The position numbers were made by a program, and so were the translations under genes. From NCBI GenBank assembly GCA_001768515.1, contig MEOA01000021.1, forward strand, positions 78,731-142,730: DNA of 64,000 bases. Direction: 5' to 3'. This DNA comes from Bacteroidetes bacterium GWE2_42_24. Its GTDB lineage: Bacteria; Bacteroidota; Bacteroidia; Bacteroidales; TTA-H9. Below the pieces are notes generated by a model. It saw only the letters and a program-made list of their open reading frames with translations, searched no databases and was not told the origin of the DNA. This document shows, piece by piece, positions 20,144 through 29,237 of the stretch (position 1 is the stretch's first letter; each line of letters opens with the position of its first letter).

Positions 20144-22408
20144 ATGAAAGAAATAACAATTGCAGAATTAGCATATTGGATCAAACAGACCAAACAAAAC
20201 AACCAACCTAAACCAATTTTTTTTCTGGGGGCTGGAGCTTCAGTTTCAGGTAATATTCCGTTGGCAAAGGATATTGCAAAGCAAATAATACTTGATTATT
20301 CTGATAACCCATTTATAAATAAGATTGAGGAAAAAGACAGGTCTTATTCTACTTTAATGGGTTGTCTTTCCCCAATTCAAAGAAACGCTTAGTTAATGAA
20401 GATCATTGATGAGGCTAAGATCAATGTTACCCATATATACCTGGCTCAGCTGCATAAATACGGATATGTGGACTATGTGCTAACTGTCAATTTCGACAAT
20501 TTGATGCTCAGAGCCTTATCGCTGTACAATATATTTCCGGCGACATATGATATGGTAATATTGAAAGACCTGACAACAACCACGTTCAAGGAAAAATCAG
20601 TAGTCTTTTTGCATGGTCAGCATCATGGATTATGGTTACTCAACACTCCGGAAGAGATGGAGAAAGTAAAAGATACTGTCCCCAGGATATTTGAGAAAAT
20701 AACTAATAATAGACCCTGGATATTTATCGGATACAGTGGTTCAGACCCAATATTCGAGCACGTAAAAAGGTTGGGGCGGTTTGACAATGGGTTGTTTTGG
20801 GTAGGCTACGGTAATAATTCACTCAGCTCAAGCGTCCAGAAATTTTTGACAACTCCATGCACAAATGCCTATTACATTAAGGGATATGATGCAGATGCTT
20901 TTATGTTGAAACTAAATGAATTATTAAGCTTGCCCCAACCAGAAATATTGGAAAAGCCCTTTTCATCTTTAAAAGCCATGTTATGTGGGATTAATGACAT
21001 TAACGATGAAGAGAATTTCAAAGGGGTAAAAGAGCGGCTGGAAATATCGAAAAAAAATATAGAAAAATCTATCAGGCAATTTGAAGAAAATAAGTTGGTA
21101 ATCGTTGACGAAAATGAATTAGTAATTGACAAATTGAAGAAAGAAATCATTGGAATAATAATAGCTGAGACTTATGACAAGCAACAAATTACTACCATTG
21201 AGAAAAAGGCTATGACCATCAATGATGCAAGTGTTAATAGTCAATTATCATGGTTGTATTTGAGTTGGGGAAATTATATAGCTGACCTTGCAAAGACAAA
21301 GGAAAGCAAAGACGTAGATGACCTTTTCCGGCAGGTATTTGAAAAATTCCAAAAAGCCATTGAGATAAAACCAGACTTGTACGAAGTATTTAATAATTGG
21401 GGGAGCAATTTAGGAAACCTTGCAAGGACAAAAGAAGGCAACGTGGCAGAGGACTTTTACCGACAGACATTTGAGAAATTTCAAAAAGCCATCGAGATAA
21501 AACCAGACCTGAATGAAGCATTCATAAACTGGGGAATTTGTTTAGGAGACCTTGCAAAATCTAAAGAAGGCAATGAAGCAGATAACCTATACCTGCAAGC
21601 ATTTGAAAAATTTCAAAAGGCCATTGAGATCAAACCAGATATGCACGAAGCATTCCATAACTGGGGAACTTATTTAGGAGACCTCGCAAAGACAAAAGAA
21701 GGCAAAGAGTCGGATGACCTTTACAGGCAGGCATTTGAGAAATTCAAAAAGGCCATTGAATTAAAACCAGACAAGCACGATGCATTCATAAATTGGGGCA
21801 TTTATATAGTGAACCTTGTAAAGAGCAAAGAAGGCAAGGAGGCGGATGATCTTTACCTGCAGGGATTTGAAAAATTCGAAAAAGCCATTGAGATAAAGCC
21901 AGTCAACCACGAAGCATTTTACTACTGGGGAATACTAATAGGGAACCATGCAAAGTCTAAAGAAGGCCATGAGGGAGAGGAGCTTTATAGGCAATCACTT
22001 GAAAAATTCCAAAAAGCCATTGAGATGAAACCAGACATGCATGAAGCATTCTTAAACTGGGGAAATTATTTAGGAAACCTTGCCAAAACAAAAGAAGGCA
22101 AAGAGGCAGATGATATTTATCGTCAGGCAATTGAGAAATATCAAAAAGCCATCAAGTTTGGTGGAGACCACTATAATCTTGCCTGCCTGCATGCCATAAG
22201 AGGGAATAAAACAGAAGCAATGCATCACTTAAATATTAGTCTCGAATCGAAAGTTATTTCTATTGATTTTGTAATTAAAGATTGTGATTGGCAGGGCTAT
22301 TTAGAAGATAAACAGTTTAAATCACTCATTGATAAATTCGGAAATGAGATAAAGAAGATTAGCCAATTAATAGCGCTTAAACACACCGACACTCCAACCT
22401 CTTGGTGA
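20144..22408 (+). pseudogene. SIR2-like/TPR protein interrupted by an in-frame TAG
   Basis: Two open frames, 20144-20392 (82 codons) and 20396-22408 (670 codons), are in the same frame and separated only by TAG (20390-20392) and TTA. The first part has the NAD-binding GAGAS loop (Gly29-Ser33, LGAGASVSGNIPLA). The second has TVNFDN (Asn32, Asp34), a catalytic-type FLHGQ (His73) and GYSGSDPIF. These are parts of one SIR2-like NADase fold. The C-terminal half has about eight 44-residue TPR-like units (KFQKAIEIKPD at exact 132-bp steps). Intact relatives would be anti-phage NADases or similar, by family knowledge. Either the gene is broken, or the TAG is a sequencing error or is read through. The fragment alone lacks half the NAD site. 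Confidence 0.8.
21300..22170 (+). repeat. Tandem 132-bp TPR-like units
   Basis: The segment encoding KFQKAIEIKPD recurs at 132-bp intervals (anchor positions 21351, 21483, 21615 and 21747 checked) for about seven or eight copies. Each unit adds NWGxxLGxLAKTKEGKEADDLYRQ. The 44-residue length is longer than a canonical 34-residue TPR. The copies are highly similar, so copy number could change by recombination. Confidence 0.8.
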
Positions 22409-22746
22409 AATTTGCATCTATCAGGCGATTGGGATTGAAGCCGGCATTACAGATTAACTAACTGAATTCATTGCAATTTATGAGACAGATATTTAAAAAA
22501 GAGAAACCATACATTACATACATGACAAAAGAATAATGAAATATCATTAAAGAAATTAAAAAAAAATCAATAATTACGTATGAAGTTAACACACAGGTCA
22601 TTAATTTAAAATCAATTAATCCTGTAAAAATAATTTCGGTCAAGTGAGTCATTTCTATATGACAAGTATGCAAGCATCTGTAGTAATGAACCTTTTAGTG
22701 AAAAAATAATAAAAATACATTGGAAAGAAAACTAATTTAAATATTT
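22409..22746. other. AT-rich intergenic region
   Basis: This is a very A+T-rich spacer of 338 bp between the SIR2-like pseudogene and the next gene. No gene and no strong hairpin was found. It probably contains the promoter of the gene starting at 22747. Confidence 0.5.
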
Positions 22747-24237
22747 ATGGAGATTAAAGAGTTAATTGCTAAGCGTAATTTTAAAAAACTATTTACCTTT
22801 TATAAAAATGAGATACTTAAAATTACAGAAGATTCTGTTAGAGTATCGCTTATAAAATCCATTGGCAAAATCAAAAAAAAATACTATTTTAACAAACGCT
22901 GTGAAAAAATAGGAGAGAAATACGATGATAACTATATCATAAAATGTGTGTTGGCTTTGTTGGAGCTAAACAATGAATTTAATAATAGCACAGAAAATAG
23001 TCCTGACCTTAATAGATCAAAAGTATCCAAACACCAGCCAATTAAATACATAGAAAACAGAGCATGGTTTACCTGCTGTCAGTTAAATAAAAATAGAATT
23101 GAAAATTTGAAAGATTTGTCTTTTTTAAATAATTCATCTAAAAAATTAGAAGTATTAAAGACAGAAAACCTAAATTATAGTGACAAAATCAAATACCTAT
23201 ACTCTTATAATTCATTTGAATATATAGATATTGAACTAAATAACAATGGACTAAAAGAATTTAATAAGCTTTTCATGTCTGACAGTAAAAATAAACTTTT
23301 TTTACTAAAAATAAGAATTTTTGATTATGGCTTATTAAATACACTTTCCTATTTTGATATTTTCAACTGCAAAGATTTTGACAGTTTAGACGAAGAAGAA
23401 ATCAAGTTGCATTCAGTTGTAAATAAATTAAACAGAGAATTGCAATTATTTTTTGATTTAATGATAGAAAATGAATATCTCACCAAAACAAAATATTTGT
23501 ATTGGTCGGTTCCTGATTTTGTAAAGGAAAAAGAGCTTACCATTGATGCTTCATACATATATCAATGTAATTATTTTATTCCTGATACTAAATTTTTGAA
23601 CTCACTTATATCAGGCAAAGATTTAAATCCACAACAATTTCAATATAAGGACTTAACGTGTCTCGTATTACATGGTGAAGCTCATATTTTTTGGATTGGA
23701 GTCTTTGATAAAGAGAGGTTTGACTATTTAAATGTAAATTTTATTTTTCTTGCTGAAAGTAATGTATATGCCTCAGCCTTTATTATAGCAAAAATCATAC
23801 TCCAATATATTAATTCGAAGAAAAGTGGCCTTGATTATCAATTCAGACATATTTTTAATTACATGAATGAAGTTGTATTAGCTATTAAAAATACAGATTA
23901 TCAAAAGGATGTGTATGATATTCAATTTGCATTAAAATTTGCGGATTTAAAAGACTGCCATGAACTCTATAAAGACACAGAAAATCGAATAAAATACGCC
24001 ATTGAAAGTATTGAAATAAAAAAAAGCCAAGCAAATAACAAATTTATTCAAAATATCTTTGCCATATTTGCCGGCCTCACATCGTTCTCTGTTTTGAACG
24101 ATGTTTTCTCTTTTTTATCAAGTGAAAAACTGTTTGAAAATTCATATGTATATGTAAAATTAGGCTTACTTTCTGTAATTGTCTTTTCTGTATCTCTTGC
24201 GCTATATCTGATTAATGGAAAGTTTAGAGAAAAATAG
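22747..24237 (+). CDS. Unrecognised protein with two C-terminal membrane segments
   Basis: The 496-residue protein is rich in Lys, Asn and Ile and is encoded by markedly AT-rich DNA. Residues 1-430 appear soluble and match no family I know. The C-terminus has two hydrophobic helices, about 435-460 (IFAIFAGLTSFSVLNDVFSF) and 472-490 (LGLLSVIVFSVSLALYL), before a short basic tail. A large cytoplasmic domain followed by two membrane helices is a layout shared by several membrane-acting anti-phage effectors. With the SIR2-like gene upstream this suggests, but does not show, a defence role. The ATG at 22747 is the only sensible start. Confidence 0.75.
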   Translation: MEIKELIAKRNFKKLFTFYKNEILKITEDSVRVSLIKSIGKIKKKYYFNKRCEKIGEKYDDNYIIKCVLALLELNNEFNNSTENSPDLNRSKVSKHQPIKYIENRAWFTCCQLNKNRIENLKDLSFLNNSSKKLEVLKTENLNYSDKIKYLYSYNSFEYIDIELNNNGLKEFNKLFMSDSKNKLFLLKIRIFDYGLLNTLSYFDIFNCKDFDSLDEEEIKLHSVVNKLNRELQLFFDLMIENEYLTKTKYLYWSVPDFVKEKELTIDASYIYQCNYFIPDTKFLNSLISGKDLNPQQFQYKDLTCLVLHGEAHIFWIGVFDKERFDYLNVNFIFLAESNVYASAFIIAKIILQYINSKKSGLDYQFRHIFNYMNEVVLAIKNTDYQKDVYDIQFALKFADLKDCHELYKDTENRIKYAIESIEIKKSQANNKFIQNIFAIFAGLTSFSVLNDVFSFLSSEKLFENSYVYVKLGLLSVIVFSVSLALYLINGKFREK

Positions 24238-24617
24238 AAGATGTGGCCTAAAAAACTGGACGGAAAGTTAATTTATACAATTCGTTGTCCTATGAAAAAG
24301 ATCAGATGGTAATTCAGTTCAGCCTTTAAAACTGAGGTTGCCCTTGAAGCTATCAAAATCATGCACCTACCAGCCAGGAATAATCCCCGCGGATAAATCG
24401 GGATGATCAGCGACCATTTCTGAAATATACAAAAAAACAGGCAGCACTTTTGGCGCTGCCTGTTTTTTGTAGCGGGAACGAGACTTAATTGACAGAGGTC
24501 AATTGCCTGATAATCAATGCTTCAAAATCCTGAAAAAATACAAATATCGCTGTGTTTTCCGGGGTTTTTTCTCATTTTTTTACTCAAATTGGATTACATA
24601 ACAAACAATCGTTCAGT
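24238..24617. other. Junction between accessory block and prophage-like element
   Basis: No gene was found in these 380 bp. It holds a bidirectional terminator (24431-24469) and next to it the segment TGTAGCGGGAACGAGACTT (24469-24487), which looks like the 3' end of a minus-strand tRNA. The rest of a tRNA is not there. This could be the left end of the element. Confidence 0.5.
24431..24469. terminator. Bidirectional rho-independent terminator
   Basis: The stem AACAGGCAGC / GCTGCCTGTT has a short loop, with a run of A before and a run of T after, so it works in both directions. It could end the plus-strand gene of 22747 and the minus-strand HTH operon. Confidence 0.75.
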
Positions 24618-24980
24618 CTATTTATATTTATGAATAAGGTCCTCAAGTTGACCAATCAGCTTTAAAATCTGACCGGAACCTGCAACCATTTCTACCTTTT
24701 TCTCGTCCAAAAGATATGTACCAAACGGGACATCCAACAGCTCACACATAAGCTTGTATTTGACAACAGGAATAGTATCCCGGGTAATGGCTTTGTGAAG
24801 GCCATCACGGGTGTATTCGAGTTTTAACGCCAAGTCGCTCTGGCTTAGCCCCAACTCATTCGCCCGCCTGACTATTCTTATCCTATCCATTGGCCTTATT
24901 TTTTCTGGCTTGTTGATATATACACTACCTTCATCACCCCGCTTTGCCTGCTGACGGATTTGGAATAGATTGGTTGACAA
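24618..24980 (-). CDS. HTH regulator, probable prophage repressor component
   Basis: The 120-residue protein has a helix-turn-helix region around residues 30-80 (RIVRRANELGLSQSDLALKLEYTRDGLHKAI), resembling XRE-type domains. A short helical tail follows. The start at 24980 overlaps the upstream gene by 47 bp. An internal Met at about residue 31 (MDRIRIVRR) is an alternative start that would still keep the whole HTH. The pair is divergent from the plus-strand early genes, as lysogeny repressors are in temperate phages. Its exact role is inferred from position. Confidence 0.7.
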   Translation of the reverse strand: MSTNLFQIRQQAKRGDEGSVYINKPEKIRPMDRIRIVRRANELGLSQSDLALKLEYTRDGLHKAITRDTIPVVKYKLMCELLDVPFGTYLLDEKKVEMVAGSGQILKLIGQLEDLIHKYK

Positions 24981-25329
24981 TGTTTTGCAGCAGTTTAATC
25001 TGACCTAACAGCATTTCTCTTTCCGTCTTCCACTGTTTTTTCAACTCCACGAAAGCCTCCCGGTGAATATAGTGTGAGTCCATCTTATCAATAAACCTTT
25101 CCTGCTCTTCCAGAACCTTCATTTCTTCATCATCTTTCCACCAATAACATATTGGCATTGAAAGTTTTTTGGAAATCGTTTCCAGAGTTGATACAGTCAT
25201 CGTGTGTCTCCTCATCATTTTCTGGTAACCCGTTGGAGTCATCTCGCAGGCTTCAGCCATTTCTTTATCAGTAATTTTTTTCTCGGTAATAACAAATTCT
25301 ATACGACTGTAATTCATAAGATTAGACAT
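24934..25329 (-). CDS. XRE-like HTH regulator
   Basis: The 131-residue protein has an N-terminal HTH: ITDKEMAEACEMTPTGYQKMMRRHTMTVSTLETISKKL. A glutamate/lysine-rich helical segment that may dimerise (about residues 65-115) follows. It is the first gene of a two-gene minus-strand unit and faces the early operon across 137 bp with a palindromic operator. It is the best candidate for the repressor of the element. The first Met (MSNLMNYS) or Met5 may be used. Confidence 0.75.
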   Translation of the reverse strand: MSNLMNYSRIEFVITEKKITDKEMAEACEMTPTGYQKMMRRHTMTVSTLETISKKLSMPICYWWKDDEEMKVLEEQERFIDKMDSHYIHREAFVELKKQWKTEREMLLGQIKLLQNIVNQSIPNPSAGKAG

Positions 25330-25367
25330 TATAATGTATCAATATCACAAATTAAACTGAAAATAGT

Positions 25368-25399
25368 TTGCTTTCTGTCGTAACTTTAGTTTATATTTG
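25368..25399 (+). promoter_or_regulatory. Promoter of the early operon
   Basis: TTG at 25368-25370 and TATATTTG at 25392-25399 are spaced by 21 bp, a good match to the Bacteroidota -33/-7 promoter. It reads into the gene at 25467. Confidence 0.75.
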
Positions 25400-25407
25400 C
25401 GATACGT

Positions 25408-25429
25408 CTTTACTACAAATATAGTAAAG
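25408..25429. promoter_or_regulatory. Palindromic operator CTTTACTA-n6-TAGTAAAG
   Basis: Perfect 8-bp arms around six bases lie just downstream of the -7 box, over the expected transcription start. A dimeric HTH protein bound here would block the early promoter. The likely binder is one of the two minus-strand regulators. Confidence 0.7.
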
Positions 25430-25466
25430 CTTTAAAAAATAAACAATACCTAATACCTACCATTTT

Positions 25467-25694
25467 ATGAACACGGAAATCATAAAAAAATTCCTGACAC
25501 CATTAAACATTAAATCCTTAAAATCAGAGTTTAATTGCTCTGGAGACTATGTCAGAAAGGTGTGCTACATGGGCACCCGTTACAACCATAAGATGCTATC
25601 GATGGCTCTTGATATGGCAATCGAGAATAGACTTTTAAAGAAAAAAGAGGAAGAGGAGCTTCAACAAAAGTTAGAAATCCTCAAAAAAGCCTGA
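25467..25694 (+). CDS. Small early protein, possible DNA-binding
   Basis: The 75-residue protein reads MNTEIIKKFLTPLNIKSLK, then SGDYVRKVCYMGTRYN and a charged C-terminal helix (KKKEEEELQQKLEILKK). The central part could be a helix-turn-helix, but I do not recognise the family. It is the first gene after the early promoter and is followed after 2 bp by the LuxR-like gene, so a regulatory role is plausible. Confidence 0.6.
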   Translation: MNTEIIKKFLTPLNIKSLKSEFNCSGDYVRKVCYMGTRYNHKMLSMALDMAIENRLLKKKEEEELQQKLEILKKA

Positions 25695-25696
25695 TC

Positions 25697-26242
25697 ATGA
25701 AACTCAACAAGGCCATTACAGGAACCGGCATTGAATATTTTGTTGTAAACGATGAACTGTTTGCAATTATCAATGGCACCCGGATGCACTGGAGCGATAT
25801 ACCAGGAATAGAAAAAGACTCCAGAAAAATTGAACTCGACAACGACCCACACGCGAAAGCTGCCCTGAAAAAATGGGGATTGAATGATGATGAAGCCCTT
25901 AAACAATTTATTATCTGCACAAAAGGCGCCTTCAACCAAACTCCTGATGTTATCAATTCCGTTTCGGCTGATCAGGAATACTTCGATTGCGGACAACACG
26001 GCACTTGCCCATTTGAAGGTCAAATCTGCAAAACAATCACATTGGGAGAAGAAACACTGAGTTTTCATGAAATCACGATAATCAGGCTCATCGTGGCAGG
26101 GCTCTCTGATAAGCAGATTGCCGGCCAGTTAAACATCTCGTACCACACGGTGACAACACATATGCAGAATATCAGGAGAAAAACACACCATGGAACGCGC
26201 GTGGAAGTTGCAGTTTGGGCACTGGAAAGAGGTCTCTGTTAA
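25697..26242 (+). CDS. LuxR-type HTH early regulator
   Basis: The 181-residue protein has an unassigned N-terminal half with a Cys cluster (DCGQHGTCPFEGQICK, about residues 98-113). A LuxR-type HTH follows at about 122-178: LSFHEITIIRLIVAGLSDKQIAGQLNISYHTVTTHMQNIRRKT. There is no receiver domain. Similar stand-alone LuxR-tailed proteins sit in early regions of Bacteroidota prophages. It probably controls later genes of the element. The Cys cluster might bind a metal, which is inference. Confidence 0.75.
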   Translation: MKLNKAITGTGIEYFVVNDELFAIINGTRMHWSDIPGIEKDSRKIELDNDPHAKAALKKWGLNDDEALKQFIICTKGAFNQTPDVINSVSADQEYFDCGQHGTCPFEGQICKTITLGEETLSFHEITIIRLIVAGLSDKQIAGQLNISYHTVTTHMQNIRRKTHHGTRVEVAVWALERGLC

Positions 26243-26264
26243 CATTTTTATAATCAACCGAACT

Positions 26265-26504
26265 ATGGAACAGAATGATATCGAACGTGAATTTTCACGT
26301 CTTCAGCACGACCGCGAATTCACCATCAACATCCTCGCTAAGTTGGCCCTGGAGCTTGTACACCCGCAAAGAAAAACATCAAAGGAGTTGATAGAGGCCT
26401 CCATTTCCGTGGCAGCAGAAACACTTCAGGGAATTGATAAAAATTCTCTGGCTGTTGCAAACCATATTGATAATAAATTCATCATGAACCTGCTCCATGG
26501 CTAA
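26265..26504 (+). CDS. Small early hypothetical protein
   Basis: I chose the ATG at 26265 (MEQNDIEREFSRLQHDREF), giving 79 residues. A longer frame from 26190 would overlap the LuxR-like gene by 53 bp with no conserved gain. The protein is helical and acidic with no known motif. It overlaps the next gene by 8 bp. Confidence 0.6.
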   Translation: MEQNDIEREFSRLQHDREFTINILAKLALELVHPQRKTSKELIEASISVAAETLQGIDKNSLAVANHIDNKFIMNLLHG

Positions 26505-26682
26505 TCAAATGTACATGGTAACCCATTTGGGAAAATCCATAATGAAGTGTTTCGGAGAAACAAAGTATGCCTCTTGCGCATATGTCAGCGGGATAAAGGA
26601 CATCCCTATAGATGAACTAAACGCCTTTCCATTAAAACCAAGAAAGCTTAAAAATTTATGCAAACCCCGACACTTACAATAA
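26497..26682 (+). CDS. Small hypothetical protein
   Basis: The 61-residue frame (MANQMYMVTHLGKSIMKCFG...) overlaps both neighbours (8 bp before, 25 bp after), as expected in a tight phage operon. It contains three Cys residues and no recognised domain. Its reality rests on operon position only. Confidence 0.5.
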   Translation: MANQMYMVTHLGKSIMKCFGETKYASCAYVSGIKDIPIDELNAFPLKPRKLKNLCKPRHLQ

Positions 26683-26972
26683 TCTTATTTATCGCTGCGG
26701 CTTTATTGTTAATCATTATCGTTACAGTATTACTGATTTGGCTCCAGACCATTCAGCAGCGCAAGACATTCCGCGAAGGACTCTCGGCAGGTGATGAGCT
26801 GACTATAAGGCAAGACAGAAGGTTTATCACAGGATGGGCCACTGACATCGACCACCGGGCAGGGACCTGCTCTGTAATGACAGACAGTGGTCACATCATG
26901 CATGCCAGATTAAACCAGGTACACAAACCTTTCGATAAGGAAACTCAACAAATTCTAACATCACCACTATGA
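26658..26972 (+). CDS. Small membrane protein with SH3-like/YajC-like tail
   Basis: The 104-residue protein has one strong membrane helix (residues 5-29, LTIILFIAAALLLIIIVTVLLIWL). A cytoplasmic beta-rich segment follows (GDELTIRQDRRFITGWATDID...GTCSVMTDSGHIMHARLNQVH), similar in layout to YajC-type SH3 barrels. The function is unknown. An ATGA overlap couples it to the next gene. Confidence 0.65.
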   Translation: MQTPTLTIILFIAAALLLIIIVTVLLIWLQTIQQRKTFREGLSAGDELTIRQDRRFITGWATDIDHRAGTCSVMTDSGHIMHARLNQVHKPFDKETQQILTSPL

Positions 26973-27160
26973 TCCTCGATAAATTTTCAACACCTGACCT
27001 CCGGATTTTTGTGGAAGCCTATGATTTATACAAATCCAGGTTAACCGACCGATGGCTGACTAATCCATTTGACAAAAAAATAGCCGAACGGGTTCACCGG
27101 TGCAACGAAGTTCTAACCGTAGCAAAAACCACACTGAAATGCCGAGAAGAAGAACAGTAG
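26969..27160 (+). CDS. Small hypothetical protein
   Basis: The 63-residue protein starts at an ATG inside the stop of the previous gene (ATGA). It is helical and charged (FVEAYDLYKSRLTDRWLTNPFDKKIAERVHR), with no recognised family. It overlaps the next gene by 22 bp. Confidence 0.55.
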   Translation: MILDKFSTPDLRIFVEAYDLYKSRLTDRWLTNPFDKKIAERVHRCNEVLTVAKTTLKCREEEQ

Positions 27161-27366
27161 AAAAAAACTACAAGAATGCCCCCTTTGAAGACCCGATCAT
27201 TAAAAAATTCGATGTGACTCAAACGAAACAAGAAGAGTTACAAGCAAGGATTGAGCTTCAACGACAGAAAGAATGCCTGATGGTTACAATTCAGGTGGAT
27301 TCCAAAACCAAAATAATGTGTCTGCCACATCAAATGGCGGACGTCAGACGGAAATATGGAGTCTGA
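27139..27366 (+). CDS. Small hypothetical protein
   Basis: I chose the ATG at 27139 (MPRRRTVEKNYKNAPFED), giving 75 residues. An upstream start at 27100 would overlap the previous gene by 61 bp. The product is basic and helical (EELQARIELQRQKE) with a short C-terminal strand region. Function unknown. Confidence 0.55.
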   Translation: MPRRRTVEKNYKNAPFEDPIIKKFDVTQTKQEELQARIELQRQKECLMVTIQVDSKTKIMCLPHQMADVRRKYGV

Positions 27367-27491
27367 CAGCTTCACCGGCTTGTTGGAACAGTATTCCAGT
27401 GACTAAAGTCGCGTGAGATCGTGACTCACACAGGCTGCCCCCATTTTATCAACATTTATCAATAACAGCCGCAAGGCAAAATCAAACTATC

Positions 27492-29237
27492 ATGTCAGGA
27501 ATACAAATGATCCCGCTTGAAGCGATCGTGTTAAGTCAAATGAATCCGCGTCGAACCTTTAATGAAGCAAGCATCAGTGAGCTTGCAGAATCCATCCTCC
27601 AGGTTGGTGTTCTCTCTCCGGTAATAGTCAGGCCTGTTAAAAAAGGGTTTGAGCTCATCTGCGGGGCACGCAGGTTCAAGGCCACAAAGTTATCCGGACT
27701 TACGGAAATCCCTTCCATTGTAAGAAAACTATCGGACACTGAAGCACTGGAGCTAATGATTACAGAGAATCTTCAACGCCAAGACGTAAGTCCGCTGGAG
27801 GAAGCAGAAGCCTTCCAGAACCTGATCACCCATAGGCAGTATGATGTACAGGCACTTGTTACCAGGTTTGGAAAGTCTGAATTCTATATCAGGATGAGAC
27901 TTAAGCTAAATGATCTGATCCCGGAATTCCGGGAGCTGCTTTCGTTGGATCATATCGGTGTAAGCCACGCCATGGAGCTCTGCAAGCTGGACGGGCAGTA
28001 TCAGAGGGAACTGTTCCAATCTCAGTTTTCAAATTATCAGGGATTATTTTGGTCGTGTCCTTCTGTTAAGGTGCTGAAACGAAACATCGAACAAAATTTC
28101 ACGCTAAAACTGGAGAACGCCACCTTTTCTCTTGATGATAATACACTAAACAAGATTGCAGGCTCTTGTACATCTTGTCCACAAAACACAGCTTCTAACC
28201 AACTTTTGTTTCCCGATGTTACAGGAACCGGTATCTGCATGGATCGTGGCTGCTTCAAACAAAAAAGCGAAACCTACTTCCAACGTGAAATAGCCAGGAT
28301 ACAAGATGAAGAGCCAGGCATCCTTCTGGGTTACCCAATTAATATTAATGGAGAACAAGAAAGAGAACTTGAACGGCTTGTAAAGAGTGGCATTGATGCC
28401 GTACAGTTAAATTACAATACTTATGAGACAATTGACCAGCCGAAAAAACCGGAAGCCCCTGAGGCATCTGATTACGATACACCTGAAGAATACGAAGACG
28501 CAACTACAGAATTCTTTGATGACCTCAGGGAATATGAATCAGAGTTGGCAATGTATGAAAAGGAGATAAAGGAGCCGGAGATTAAAAGAGTTTTCCTCAT
28601 TGCAGGGCATAACAAAGGATCCTTCGAACACGTCCGGGTTAAAAGTATTGATGAGACTTCCAGAAAGGGTGACCCTGATCAATTGATAAAGGAGCAAATC
28701 AAAGCTATGCGCGAAAAGGACAACCGCAACAAAGAGCTCGAGTTTGAAAAGAATTATAATGTTGCCAAACAATTATTTGAAACATATCAAAAGTCATACC
28801 TTGATATAACAAGCGACATTACCGAGACAGAAAACCGGGCTCTCTTTGCCTTGCTGATGGAAAGCTTGCCCACAAATCTGGTTCAAGACCTGGCTGGTCT
28901 CCTGAAGAACAAGAAAGAAGCCATCGAGTATAGTTATCTCAGCCGGAATGCCAGGTATGCAGTTGCAGGGCAAGTTTTAAATAAATCTGGCTTAGCAGCC
29001 AGACTACTACGAAGTTTCATTTTTCATAATTGTCAGACAGGCAGCCCTTCATTCGAAATAAATAAGGCGGAAGCGTTGATCGGGATAGCCATAGAACAAT
29101 ACCCTGAGCAGATGCAAAAGGCTCAGGAAGAGAACAGGAACAAGTACCTGAAAAGAAAAGCCTCGATCGAAAAGCAAATCGAGATACTTGAGCAAAACGC
29201 AGCCGAAGTAAAACCACTTATGTCACCACAAGCATGA
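27492..29237 (+). CDS. ParB-like N-terminal domain protein
   Basis: Residues 1-115 match the ParB/Spo0J N-terminal domain: LEAIVLSQMNPRRTFNEASISELAESI, then a PVIVRP strand, the GARRFKA box and ITENLQRQDVSPLEEA. An HTH-like segment follows. Around residues 222-255 there is a Cys cluster (CTSCPQN...GICMDRGCF), probably metal-binding. The remaining 300 residues are acidic and helical (YDTPEEYEDATTEFFDDLREYE) and unassigned. At 581 residues it is twice the size of a partition ParB. In mobile elements such proteins act in partition, gene control or DNA processing. There is no ParA here, so simple partition is unlikely. Confidence 0.8.
   Translation: MSGIQMIPLEAIVLSQMNPRRTFNEASISELAESILQVGVLSPVIVRPVKKGFELICGARRFKATKLSGLTEIPSIVRKLSDTEALELMITENLQRQDVSPLEEAEAFQNLITHRQYDVQALVTRFGKSEFYIRMRLKLNDLIPEFRELLSLDHIGVSHAMELCKLDGQYQRELFQSQFSNYQGLFWSCPSVKVLKRNIEQNFTLKLENATFSLDDNTLNKIAGSCTSCPQNTASNQLLFPDVTGTGICMDRGCFKQKSETYFQREIARIQDEEPGILLGYPININGEQERELERLVKSGIDAVQLNYNTYETIDQPKKPEAPEASDYDTPEEYEDATTEFFDDLREYESELAMYEKEIKEPEIKRVFLIAGHNKGSFEHVRVKSIDETSRKGDPDQLIKEQIKAMREKDNRNKELEFEKNYNVAKQLFETYQKSYLDITSDITETENRALFALLMESLPTNLVQDLAGLLKNKKEAIEYSYLSRNARYAVAGQVLNKSGLAARLLRSFIFHNCQTGSPSFEINKAEALIGIAIEQYPEQMQKAQEENRNKYLKRKASIEKQIEILEQNAAEVKPLMSPQA

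Noticed and set aside
20390..20392. Systematic TAG recoding (as in some crAss-like phages)
   Set aside because: TAG is a normal stop for other genes in the window, for example the ones ending at 35579 and 50208, and only one gene has an internal TAG.
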